Of a DNA stretch of 64,000 bases, positions 33,113 through 42,960 are shown one piece after another. A model generated the notes under the pieces. It saw only the letters and a list, made by a program, of their open reading frames with translations. It did no database searches and was not told the DNA's origin. Origin of the DNA: Methanomethylovorans sp041447285 (GTDB lineage: Archaea; Halobacteriota; Methanosarcinia; Methanosarcinales; Methanosarcinaceae); NCBI RefSeq assembly GCF_041447285.1, contig NZ_JBGMEB010000026.1:3791-67790 (forward strand), given 5' to 3'. A program made the translations under genes and the position numbers. Every line of letters starts with the position of its first letter. The stretch's first letter is position 1.

Positions 33113-33225
33113 CCACTATTTTCTTATATTTTTAAACCATTTGATAATTATGCAGCAAGAATCTAAGTGCTGCAAAAGGAGACTTTATAGCCAGTTTTGA
33201 GCCAAAAATCGGAAAAAATTGCGCT
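33113..33225 (+). promoter_or_regulatory. CRISPR leader
   Basis: The AT-rich segment between cas4 and repeat 1 is the leader. TGCAGC (33151-33156) and GCTGCA (33169-33174) form an inverted repeat. ACTTTATAGC at about 33182-33191 resembles a TATA box and would start transcription about 10 bases before the first repeat, on the plus strand. The repeats decay at the opposite end, which confirms that this is the leader side. Confidence 0.7.
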
Positions 33226-36135
33226 ATTCGAAATCAAGATCCACTAAAACAAGGATTGAAACACAGAAATAGGACTCCACGAGGTGCTTACGAGTGAGTA
33301 TTCGAAATCAAGATCCACTAAAACAAGGATTGAAACTAGGGGTAGATTTCGCATTCGTCCTGAAACGTGTGAAAGTTATTCGAAATCAAGATCCACTAAA
33401 ACAAGGATTGAAACTGGCACGTTATGTTATTACTTTTTCAAAATATAAACATTCGAAATCAAGATCCACTAAAACAAGGATTGAAACTATATACGCCGAT
33501 ACCTCCTTTGTACTCACACCATCACAGATTCGAAATCAAGATCCACTAAAACAAGGATTGAAACTGGTACACCCCTTTTAAGATCGTGTTTTCTCATATA
33601 ATATTCGAAATCAAGATCCACTAAAACAAGGATTGAAACGTTCCTATCATTACAGATACCTTAGTACCAGCACTAGAATTCGAAATCAAGATCCACTAAA
33701 ACAAGGATTGAAACTTGGCTGTGGCAGTAGCCTTCTTAGCCCTTATCTCATTCGAAATCAAGATCCACTAAAACAAGGATTGAAACCCGGCAAGCTCGGT
33801 CTAGCTGCATTCTTCACGGGAATTCGAAATCAAGATCCACTAAAACAAGGATTGAAACTTCACCTTGTAACCATCTGTTGAAATTCTCTTCTAATATTCG
33901 AAATCAAGATCCACTAAAACAAGGATTGAAACGTAGCATCGCTCATGCGAATCCCAACTCCTCGGATATTCGAAATCAAGATCCACTAAAACAAGGATTG
34001 AAACTTTCCTGATCTCAATTTCTTCCATATTTCCACTGTCCAATTCGAAATCAAGATCCACTAAAACAAGGATTGAAACAATATCCACTTCCAAACTTTC
34101 GCTATATGATATAATTCGAAATCAAGATCCACTAAAACAAGGATTGAAACTCTATAAACTGTTTGGTTCTTCCGTTCACATCATCATTCGAAATCAAGAT
34201 CCACTAAAACAAGGATTGAAACAGAGCACTCACTGGAACATTGTCATCTGACAACATCTATTCGAAATCAAGATCCACTAAAACAAGGATTGAAACAATA
34301 CTTGGATAAAGGAGCCATAATCATGAAAACTCGATTCGAAATCAAGATCCACTAAAACAAGGATTGAAACCCAATATGCTATAGACTGCTCACTGCCATA
34401 TGAAAAATTCGAAATCAAGATCCACTAAAACAAGGATTGAAACCGGATATAGGACAATTGCAACGCCTCTACCCCTCAGTATTCGAAATCAAGATCCACT
34501 AAAACAAGGATTGAAACCATTCGCCAACTCCACATGACGGGCAAGGTTGAGCATTCGAAATCAAGATCCACTAAAACAAGGATTGAAACCAGAGAGAACC
34601 GAGGAGAGATTTGATGCAAGTTAAGCATTCGAAATCAAGATCCACTAAAACAAGGATTGAAACCCATTTATGGTAACCTCTCTTCCAATGCAGGCGTTAA
34701 TTCGAAATCAAGATCCACTAAAACAAGGATTGAAACTCAATGGGATTGAAGGACATATAGATAACAGCATCTATTCGAAATCAAGATCCACTAAAACAAG
34801 GATTGAAACCCTCTGGGTAGAAAGTGCCCTGCTCATCGTGGTAGCATTCGAAATCAAGATCCACTAAAACAAGGATTGAAACCAATTGGTGCGGCTCTAT
34901 CCTCCGCCTTTTCAACATACGATTCGAAATCAAGATCCACTAAAACAAGGATTGAAACAGCTTCGCCTCGTTGCCGATCTCATCACCGTGCAACCATTCG
35001 AAATCAAGATCCACTAAAACAAGGATTGAAACCAACTGTACCTACGGTTGCATTATCTGGAATTTCATAGCCGTATTCGAAATCAAGATCCACTAAAACA
35101 AGGATTGAAACCATAATGGATATACCTTGACTAAAGGCAGTGTCCTATTCGAAATCAAGATCCACTAAAACAAGGATTGAAACATATCTTGCAATACTCG
35201 GCACATAGTACATGATTTTATTCGAAATCAAGATCCACTAAAACAAGGATTGAAACACCTTCACTTAATCACCTCACGCGATAGCCAGCCTGAGATTCGA
35301 AATCAAGATCCACTAAAACAAGGATTGAAACGTCAGTGTAGCCTCATCTGTGGTCTTGTGGACCAACTATTCGAAATCAAGATCCACTAAAACAAGGATT
35401 GAAACAAACTATTCTGTACAGAATGTAAGACAGCCATATATAATTCGAAATCAAGATCCACTAAAACAAGGATTGAAACTTTGTATAATAATAAACCATA
35501 AACTAATACCTAAGATTCGAAATCAAGATCCACTAAAACAAGGATTGAAACCTACAAGTCTGACTTGTATAAGCAGGATTGATATAGATTCGAAATCAAG
35601 ATCCACTAAAACAAGGATTGAAACAGTTCCAAGAATCCGGTACAAAACTCAGATGGTGGAATTCGAAATCAAGATCCACTAAAACAAGGATTGAAACCAA
35701 TGTAACTGAAGAGGTACAATGGTCAATATTAGATTCGAAATCAAGATCCACTAAAACAAGGATTGAAACTATATGATCGAACGATTATCTTTTCTGCGTT
35801 CTCAGATTCGAAATCAAGATCCACTAAAACAAGGATTGAAACAGGGGTGGATCTCCAGAGTTGAGGACAAATTTGATATTCGAAATCAAGATCCACTAAA
35901 ACAAGGATTGAAACAGCAAAACTATCACCCACAGTCAGTGGCTATAGAATTCGAAATCAAGATCCACTAAAACAAGGATTGAAACATTAAATCACTTGCA
36001 GAGGCTTTGAAACATGCTAGCGTATTCGAAATCAAGATCCACTAAAACAAGGATTGAAACTCCCATCCCATCTTTACACCTCCATCAAAAATTCAATTAT
36101 TCGAAATCAAGATCCACTAAAACAAGGATTGAAAC

Positions 36136-36170
36136 GCAGTAATCCATAATTGCTGTATGTGCCATTTACA
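36136..36170 (+). repeat. Duplicated CRISPR spacer, copy 1
   Basis: This 35-bp spacer starts GCAGTAATCCATAATTGC and ends GCCATTTACA. It is identical to the spacer at 36428-36462. The two copies are separated by 292 bp, exactly four repeat-spacer units. Confidence 0.95.
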
Positions 36171-36427
36171 ATTCGAAATCAAGATCCACTAAAACAAGGA
36201 TTGAAACGCTGATTCTTTGGCAGCTGGAGTAGCTTTTGCATCCAATTCGAAATCAAGATCCACTAAAACAAGGATTGAAACGATTCCCAGTGTCTGCTTT
36301 GATCTGGACAACGAGCATTCGAAATCAAGATCCACTAAAACAAGGATTGAAACTCTCATGGGGAAGAAATATCATGAAGAAAAAAACAGTATTCGAAATC
36401 AAGATCCACTAAAACAAGGATTGAAAC

Positions 36428-36462
36428 GCAGTAATCCATAATTGCTGTATGTGCCATTTACA
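36428..36462 (+). repeat. Duplicated CRISPR spacer, copy 2
   Basis: This is identical in all 35 bases to 36136-36170. Its neighbours on both sides differ from those of the first copy, so no longer block of spacers is repeated. Confidence 0.95.
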
Positions 36463-39392
36463 ATTCGAAATCAAGATCCACTAAAACAAGGATTGAAACT
36501 GTGAAGGTAGATGACTTTGTTTGCGGATCCTTCACGATTCGAAATCAAGATCCACTAAAACAAGGATTGAAACTTGACTACAGCCTGCGCTACAGCTTTT
36601 GCAATATGTATTCGAAATCAAGATCCACTAAAACAAGGATTGAAACTACAGACAGTTGTTTCTGTTTCACCATCGTTCATTATTCGAAATCAAGATCCAC
36701 TAAAACAAGGATTGAAACTGATATCATATGCGTCATATGAAGAGTATCAAAAAAATTCGAAATCAAGATCCACTAAAACAAGGATTGAAACATCTAACCT
36801 TGGATCCAGTGCTCTTACATCTGAAAGTATTCGAAATCAAGATCCACTAAAACAAGGATTGAAACTGGCCTGCTGTACTACATTTGCTGCTGCACTATAC
36901 AATTCGAAATCAAGATCCACTAAAACAAGGATTGAAACTCCAGAACCGGAGCGGGGTTCAAATTGAATTCAAGCAATTCGAAATCAAGATCCACTAAAAC
37001 AAGGATTGAAACTTGTGTATGTGCAACCCTTTCTTCCCTAACTTCAAATTCGAAATCAAGATCCACTAAAACAAGGATTGAAACTGTAAAGTTCTCTACA
37101 GATGGAACCGTTCATAAGTATTCGAAATCAAGATCCACTAAAACAAGGATTGAAACCATAACTGCGAATAAATGGTTGTGGTGCGAACAAATGATTCGAA
37201 ATCAAGATCCACTAAAACAAGGATTGAAACATCAAAAGATGTACATGGTCTTTGTCTGTTTCCATCTATTCGAAATCAAGATCCACTAAAACAAGGATTG
37301 AAACTCCAGTTCCTGAACTCCGGATCAATCGACAATTCCATTCATTCGAAATCAAGATCCACTAAAACAAGGATTGAAACGATGAGCAAGTCTAAGGTTG
37401 TCTTTGTCGATAATCTATTCGAAATCAAGATCCACTAAAACAAGGATTGAAACCTTTGTCCCCGACTAGGTGTTTTCTCTCCTTTGCAATTCGAAATCAA
37501 GATCCACTAAAACAAGGATTGAAACCCTGTTTTGGTCCTCTCGGTCAGATGAGGACCGCAAATTCGAAATCAAGATCCACTAAAACAAGGATTGAAACAG
37601 TATGGCCCTTACAACAAGCCCAGATACACTATAATTCGAAATCAAGATCCACTAAAACAAGGATTGAAACTACCTCAGATTGACTAACTCTCCCTGTATT
37701 TTGTATTCGAAATCAAGATCCACTAAAACAAGGATTGAAACAGATTGTCTGTAGCTCCATTGCTAGATTTGACCCGAATTCGAAATCAAGATCCACTAAA
37801 ACAAGGATTGAAACTGGCAACCTGGTCAAGCTCCCATTTGCTCTGCACAGAATTCGAAATCAAGATCCACTAAAACAAGGATTGAAACAAGGAAGGATAG
37901 GAGTAGTACTCAGAGCAGTATAGATTCGAAATCAAGATCCACTAAAACAAGGATTGAAACCTTGCCATTTGATAAGCATCAAAGCTCAGTTGGGCATTCG
38001 AAATCAAGATCCACTAAAACAAGGATTGAAACCACCGTTGACGCAACAGCAGGCGCTGCAACCGTTCAGGATTCGAAATCAAGATCCACTAAAACAAGGA
38101 TTGAAACCCTACTGCACCGATCCCGGCTAGGACCATTAGAATAAGATTCGAAATCAAGATCCACTAAAACAAGGATTGAAACTCAATTGTCATGATTACT
38201 CCTTCCTCAAAACATAAACAATTCGAAATCAAGATCCACTAAAACAAGGATTGAAACTATGGCATCAGTTGTGCAAAGAAAAGACCGTGTGAAATTCGAA
38301 ATCAAGATCCACTAAAACAAGGATTGAAACTTCGTTTGCCTCGACTGATCAGATAGTCTGCAGTCCTATTCGAAATCAAGATCCACTAAAACAAGGATTG
38401 AAACGGCTGTACATTTTGCTTACAGTTAGGACAGTATTTATTCGAAATCAAGATCCACTAAAACAAGGATTGAAACATTCACAGTTGCACAAGGACTGGA
38501 TGCGGTTGGTTTATTCGAAATCAAGATCCACTAAAACAAGGATTGAAACCCTCTTTATTCTTACCTATGGGAATGCCTGCAGCATATGATTCGAAATCAA
38601 GATCCACTAAAACAAGGATTGAAACAGATACTGATCTATTGACACATTGACTCTGTCCTTCAATTCGAAATCAAGATCCACTAAAACAAGGATTGAAACA
38701 CATAGTATAAGTGCTCACGATCCGGGCAGTACAATTCGAAATCAAGATCCACTAAAACAAGGATTGAAACTTCAATGTGCTTACATCAGACGCCTTATTG
38801 TTGATTATTCGAAATCAAGATCCACTAAAACAAGGATTGAAACTATATATGGGTAAAATATTGAAGGGAATTATAATCCTATTCGAAATCAAGATCCACT
38901 AAAACAAGGATTGAAACGTCCAATGTCCAAGGCGGCGCGAAGCACTTCACTCATTCGAAATCAAGATCCACTAAAACAAGGATTGAAACTACTTTGTGAT
39001 AGTTAGCAGATGGAGGGATGTAGAATTCGAAATCAAGATCCACTAAAACAAGGATTGAAACGTAACCATAAAGAAGGTGAAGAAGTAATGCCCGGAGAAT
39101 TCGAAATCAAGATCCACTAAAACAAGGATTGAAACCTCAGTATCTTCCCATAAATAATACGTAATTGTGTCTATTCGAAATCAAGATCCACTAAAACAAG
39201 GATTGAAACCGCACAGCATCGAAGGCAGTGGTTACCACGGTTCTGAATTCGAAATCAAGATCCACTAAAACAAGGATTGAAATGCAGTAAGCTGATACTG
39301 GCCAAGATAGGTTCTTTTGCATTCGAGAGCAAGATCCATCATAACAAGGATTGAAACTGTGGCTCTGCTACCCAAATATAGTCAAATTTCAA

Positions 39393-39429
39393 TATTTATA
39401 GAATTATCCAGTAAAACAAGGATAGAATA
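39393..39429 (+). repeat. Decayed terminal CRISPR repeat remnant
   Basis: ATCCAGTAAAACAAGGAT within 39407-39424 matches the core of the repeat with one change, while the first half and the 3' end are degraded. It is one spacer length after the degenerate repeat at 39321-39357, so it marks the oldest, no longer functional end of the array. Confidence 0.75.
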
Positions 39430-39690
39430 ATTTCATTAATCTGTCAGTTTATTCTCTGAAAGTAAATCTACATGCTCCAAAATTTCGCTTGTTCCTTTTC
39501 CGATAATTAAAGAATACTTAAATATAAGCAAAAACATGCAACTATTAAATTTGGACCAGTTGAATGAACATAAAGCAAGCTGATTCTTACAAGTGTCCGG
39601 TAATCACATAAAGAGATAGAAAGGTCTGGCGCGGAAATGAAATGCGCTGTAATTGAGATATGATTTTATGATCGTTTTGAGGTTTTCGCA

Positions 39691-40281
39691 ATGTTCGAAA
39701 TAGAATTTGTCAAATTACAAAACGGTAAATTCCAGTTAGTTGATATTAATGTCCCACTGAGAAGTGAGATTTCGGAAGATTATATTTACGACGGTAATGC
39801 GGTTTTTCAGGAGCCCAACGGTATCATTGAAGTCCGTGGCCCCCAGCTTCTGCGCATCAGGAAGCTTCAGGTAATTGATAATGAGATAATGATGCAGATA
39901 AAGCAGGTAATGCAGACTGCACAAAGGCGATTTGAAGAAATTAAAGTGGCACCTGCATATAAAATAGCATGTCCGAAATGCGGCAGAGCCGAATGGCGCA
40001 AACCCGGAGGCAAATGCAAATGCGGAAAACAGATACCTGAACCCAGTGAATATTACAAGGTCCCTATAGAGACCCGCGTATGCGTGGAACGCGGAGAATA
40101 CTCACTAGAGCATTACATTCCATACATTAGTATGGGTGAAGCCCATGTGTCAAACGTGCCTGTGATCCTGAGTGCAGCCAACAGGTATTCTGTAAACAAT
40201 AAACTCTATGCCCTCCTGACAGAGGAAGATATCCGCAAAATACTGGTTGATTTCGCAGCCGGAGAAATATCATACGTTTGA
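39691..40281 (+). CDS. Zinc-ribbon protein of unknown function
   Basis: I do not recognise this 196-residue protein. It has a beta-rich N-terminal part (MFEIEFVKLQNGKFQLVDINV), a charged helix, a central zinc ribbon CPKCGRAEWRKPGGKCKCGK with four cysteines near residues 94-112, and a C-terminal part that ends in FAAGEISYV. There is no signal peptide or membrane helix. It lies 260 bp after the last CRISPR remnant on the same strand, but with its own AT-rich upstream region (GAATACTTAAATATAAGC near 39510-39527), so it is probably not part of the CRISPR system. A nucleic-acid or protein-binding role is possible. Confidence 0.7.
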   Translation: MFEIEFVKLQNGKFQLVDINVPLRSEISEDYIYDGNAVFQEPNGIIEVRGPQLLRIRKLQVIDNEIMMQIKQVMQTAQRRFEEIKVAPAYKIACPKCGRAEWRKPGGKCKCGKQIPEPSEYYKVPIETRVCVERGEYSLEHYIPYISMGEAHVSNVPVILSAANRYSVNNKLYALLTEEDIRKILVDFAAGEISYV

Positions 40282-40509
40282 TGATATTTTTGAATAATGG
40301 CTTATTGGCCATTCCGGTATTTTTATTCTTTTTTGATTTTGTTGTAAAAGCAAGCATCCTATAACTGGAACATTGCCACAGTTGGCGAAGATATGTTCCA
40401 GGCTGCACGTATATAAATTAAGAAGACAATAAGTACTTACTTAGAAATTTCTGTGGTTATACAGCAATTATCTTACTTGCAAGGAAGTGAGATATAAAGG
40501 AGCGAGAGG

Positions 40510-40713
40510 ATGGAAAATAAATACTGGCTATTAGTATTGATAAAAATAGAAGACGGACAGCCCGTCATTGAAAACCGGGAAGAGAAGGGCAGTCTTGGAG
40601 AAATAGCACAAAGCCTGGCATCTGAAGGAAATATCCTGCTCAATGCAATACCTATCACTGAGAAAGATTACAATCTGCTAAGGCGGATCCCTGAAAGCGA
40701 AGTCGACTATTAA
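40510..40713 (+). CDS. Small protein of unknown function
   Basis: This 67-residue frame starts at ATG 40510 behind GGAGCGAGAGG. It reads as a compact alpha/beta protein (YWLLVLIKIEDGQPVIENREEKG, then LGEIAQSLASEGNILLNAIPITEKDYNLLRRIPES). Its codon use looks ordinary for the window. No family is recognised and no partner is evident; neighbours are a zinc-ribbon protein and a small membrane protein. Confidence 0.6.
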   Translation: MENKYWLLVLIKIEDGQPVIENREEKGSLGEIAQSLASEGNILLNAIPITEKDYNLLRRIPESEVDY

Positions 40714-40817
40714 GCTGAGCTTAGAGATTTCCAAGCATCATACACTTTAATTATTTTTGATGCTTGATCCACAACTGGTTCAGAGAATTGTATAAAAATA
40801 TACAAGAGGGGTTTTCT

Positions 40818-41123
40818 ATGAAGCAAATGGTAAAAATAACAAACATCGATGTATTATCACTGGCTAAGATATTAGGCCTTCTCTATGCATTCTTTGGCTT
40901 AATACTTGGACTCCTGATGAGTCTGTTCATGGTAGTTCCTAGTTCTATGATGGGATATGCAGGAGGAGTTTCAGGCCTTCTGATGGGACTAGGAGTCATC
41001 ATAACCGTACCCATATTTTACGGCATCATGGGCTTCATTTCAGGAATAATCATGGCCATACCTTACAATATCATAGCTAACTGGATAGGTGGTCTTGAAG
41101 TAGAAGTAGAGACAAAAGAGTGA
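40818..41123 (+). CDS. Small membrane protein (DUF3566-like)
   Basis: A 101-residue protein is read from ATG 40818, behind AGAGGGG; the frame opens 54 bases earlier without a ribosome binding site. After a short polar start (MKQMVKITNIDVLSLAKI) it has two or three hydrophobic helices (about residues 15-40, 48-70 and 70-90) rich in Gly, Ala and Met. The VKITNIDVLSLAKILGLLYAFFG opening followed by glycine-rich helices recalls DUF3566-type membrane proteins. Function is unknown. Confidence 0.65.
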   Translation: MKQMVKITNIDVLSLAKILGLLYAFFGLILGLLMSLFMVVPSSMMGYAGGVSGLLMGLGVIITVPIFYGIMGFISGIIMAIPYNIIANWIGGLEVEVETKE

Positions 41124-41184
41124 AAATAAAAAGTATCTTAGCTGCTTTAATAAAGCTACGGATGAAGCAGAAAATAATTCCACT

Positions 41185-41328
41185 TCAAACGTATCTTATA
41201 CAGCTATTGTTATCTGACTCATGCTCAATAACCCCGAGGCCTTCTTTTATTTTACCCCTGGTTTCTGCATCCAGTCCTCTGAGGTTCTTTATTGAGTCAG
41301 GTCTTAGTGTAATAATATTAGTCGTCAT
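41185..41328 (-). CDS. Possible 47-residue protein
   Basis: An ATG at 41328 lies six bases after GGAGAGA and opens a 47-residue frame (TTNIITLRPDSIKNL, RGKIKEGLGVIEHESD). The good ribosome binding site and charged, protein-like composition support it, but it is short and has no recognised family. It faces the small membrane protein tail to tail. A longer frame from 41370 has no ribosome binding site. Confidence 0.4.
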   Translation of the reverse strand: MTTNIITLRPDSIKNLRGLDAETRGKIKEGLGVIEHESDNNSCIRYV

Positions 41329-41819
41329 TATATTCTCTCCATAAACATTAAATCTGATTGTTATCAGCACATTCCGATGTTATTGAAATTGTAGTTCGGA
41401 TTTGAGGGTTTTTCAAAAATGCCATGCACAATGCTTTTACGTTTTTCTTCACTAACATGTCGGGCTCCTGTAGCACTTTTTCAATGTCGATGAATCAAGG
41501 TAAATATATTAATCTAAATATATGTAGGTTTCGCTGATAAATATCGCCGAATATTACTTAAAATAAAGAAAAATAATGAGGAAAGTAAGTGAAAATAGCA
41601 GAAACTTAGAATTGGGAATGATGGCAAGAGTAAGTACAAGGAGGGCCTTGCCATCGATCGGATGAAGACACTTCACATATACAGTTGATATTATAAAAAT
41701 ATGTCTATTAAATCATCGCCCATTTATAAAGGACAAAACATTAAAAAGAATATATTTTTGTATCTACAAACCATATTAAAATACATACTGCAATCCTGGA
41801 AGGAGTATGATCATATAAA
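41329..41819. other. Gene-poor gap with a stable hairpin
   Basis: This stretch of about 490 bp before the deaminase gene carries no protein gene that I can support. At 41620-41655 GATGGCAAG and CTTGCCATC form a perfect nine-base-pair stem around an 18-base loop that contains AAGGAGGG. Downstream AT-rich blocks (ATTATAAAAATATG near 41690-41703, AAGAATATATTTTTG near 41746-41760) could be promoters for the deaminase. The hairpin may belong to a small RNA or a leader element. Confidence 0.35.
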
Positions 41820-42281
41820 ATGTTCCGATTAATCCATATCGCTATTGATGAAGCTCGCAGAGGTATGCAGAACAATCACGGAGGGCCCTTCGGAGCCGTT
41901 ATAGTAAAAGACGGGGAAATAATAGCCACAGCCCATAATGAAGTGCTTAGCAGTAAAGACCCCACAGCCCATGCTGAAATACTGGCTATCCGCAGGGCAT
42001 CACAGGAACTAAAACAATTCGACCTCTCAGATTGCGAGATCTACACCACTTCACAACCATGCCCCATGTGTCTGGCAGCTATCTGCTGGGCCGGGATCAA
42101 ACGCATCCACTACGGCACCACCACTGAAGAAGTTGCAAGCATCGGCTTTAATGATAGCAACATCTACCGCATCCTCAAAGGCGAACAGCCCTCCGAAATA
42201 GAATTCATGACCATTGAAAGAGAAGCCTGCCAGGAACTGCTCAAGGAATGGGAAAACAAACCAGACAAACAAATGTATTAA
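41820..42281 (+). CDS. guaD: Guanine deaminase-like nucleoside/cytidine deaminase-fold enzyme
   Basis: This 153-residue zinc hydrolase has HAEILAIRRAS (His ligand and catalytic Glu) and TTSQPCPMCLAAICWAGIKRI (the two Cys ligands), the standard deaminase motifs. The NHGGPFGAVIVKDGEIIATAHNEV opening, the FNDSNIYRIL segment and the C-terminal tail match small guanine deaminases of the Bacillus type better than tRNA adenosine deaminases. It would convert guanine to xanthine in purine salvage. ATG 41820 has GGAAGGAGTATGATC upstream. It stands alone and ends before a GC-rich terminator hairpin. Confidence 0.85.
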   Translation: MFRLIHIAIDEARRGMQNNHGGPFGAVIVKDGEIIATAHNEVLSSKDPTAHAEILAIRRASQELKQFDLSDCEIYTTSQPCPMCLAAICWAGIKRIHYGTTTEEVASIGFNDSNIYRILKGEQPSEIEFMTIEREACQELLKEWENKPDKQMY

Positions 42282-42310
42282 AACCAAATTCCCTATCCAG
42301 AACAACAACC

Positions 42311-42323
42311 CCGCCGCAGGCGG
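42311..42323. terminator. GC-rich hairpin between convergent genes
   Basis: CCGCC and GGCGG pair around GCA in the 76-bp gap between the convergent deaminase and sarcinarray-like genes. It can act in both directions. The T-run after it is weak. Confidence 0.45.
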
Positions 42324-42357
42324 CACGTTCCAATATTTTCAATTGATGAGCAGAAGA

Positions 42358-42951
42358 TCATAGTTGTCTTCTGCATATCCCAGCCAATAACAACATCCCG
42401 ATAGCTACAGACAGAATGAACCCAGGAGTCTTTGCAGGCTCTTCTGAGGGAGTTGCTGCTGATGATTCAACTGAATCGCCATCGTAGTACTCCTCGCTGA
42501 CGGTTACATAGGCGGCGGTGAATTCGCCGCTGATTAGTGTATCAAAAGAATCCAAATCATCGAATTGGTAGACAAAATCTAGTGGTACACTGCCACCAGC
42601 CCAATTTTCTGTAGGAACTACAGTCCATTCATAGGTTTTTGTTTCATTCTTTTCTATAATTCCACCGGTATATTTGTTCATTTCACTTGTAGATCCATTA
42701 ATTATTTTGAAATCTTTTTCATCAATAGTTGTCAGCATTGCAGAGATTTCACATCTTTGATATGGAGTAACATCAAATCGAACTTTGAAAGGCTCTCCAA
42801 TCTTCAAAACTGGCTTTGGGGTTTCTGAACCAGGATATAATTTTCCATTGAAATATACATCAATTTTACCGTAGGGACTTTCTGCTGATCCCACGATAGG
42901 CAAAATTAAGAGACATAGAATGTAAAATAAAACTATGAATTTGTTATTCAT
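42358..42951 (-). CDS. Sarcinarray-like surface protein with PGF-CTERM-like tail
   Basis: This 197-residue protein has a signal peptide (residues about 1-23, ending in GSAES), an Ig-like beta domain (YGKIDVYFNGKLYPGSETPKP, KVRFDVTPYQRCEISA), an acidic Ser/Glu/Pro linker, and a C-terminal TPGF followed by a hydrophobic helix and RR. That tail is the design of PGF-CTERM signals, processed by an archaeosortase and replaced by a lipid anchor. I recall this domain as the sarcinarray (MAST) family of Methanosarcinales surface proteins. Its ATG is about 10 bases after the stop of the 1338-residue protein, so the two are co-transcribed and likely meet at the cell surface. Confidence 0.65.
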   Translation of the reverse strand: MNNKFIVLFYILCLLILPIVGSAESPYGKIDVYFNGKLYPGSETPKPVLKIGEPFKVRFDVTPYQRCEISAMLTTIDEKDFKIINGSTSEMNKYTGGIIEKNETKTYEWTVVPTENWAGGSVPLDFVYQFDDLDSFDTLISGEFTAAYVTVSEEYYDGDSVESSAATPSEEPAKTPGFILSVAIGMLLLAGICRRQL

Positions 42952-42960
42952 TTTTTAACC

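Larger units (their letters stand above)
33226..39357 (+). CRISPR. Type I-B CRISPR array, about 84 repeats of 37 bp
   Basis: The repeat begins ATTCGAAATCAAGATCC and ends AAGGATTGAAAC. The last eight bases ATTGAAAC are the usual crRNA 5' handle of types I-A/I-B, so the array is read rightwards. I counted 82 units that look identical by eye, from 33226, then one at 39247-39283 whose last base is T, and one at 39321-39357 with several changes. Spacers are about 34-40 bp, giving a period near 73.4 bp. The leader and cas operon lie directly upstream. One spacer occurs twice (36136-36170 and 36428-36462). The count is by hand and could be off by one. Translations of the array in any frame are meaningless. 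Confidence 0.98.

Noticed and set aside
33891..35932. Minus-strand frames with repeated VSILVLVDLDFE segments
   Set aside because: This is the reverse-strand reading of the same CRISPR repeats, without ribosome binding sites or gene-like composition.
36208..36931. Several spacers with similar Ala/Gly-type codon content that might target the same gene
   Set aside because: The likeness is loose and no spacer matched another part of this window by eye. A database search would be needed to name targets, so no self-targeting or virus is claimed.
33294..38856. Many plus-strand frames of 60-130 residues with repeated SKSRSTKTRIET or IRNQDPLKQGLK segments
   Set aside because: They are translations of the 37-bp CRISPR repeat and its spacers in different frames. 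The repeat has no stop in two frames, so open frames arise by chance.
39430..39690. Sequence after the CRISPR remnant checked for further repeats or a second leader
   Set aside because: No more matches to the repeat are visible after 39429, and nothing resembles the leader at 33113-33225. It is AT-rich spacer with a possible promoter for the zinc-ribbon gene.
41120..41344. A 74-residue plus-strand frame after the small membrane protein
   Set aside because: It begins with a non-ATG codon inside the previous stop region, is opposite the better-placed small frame with GGAGAGA, and has no recognised features.
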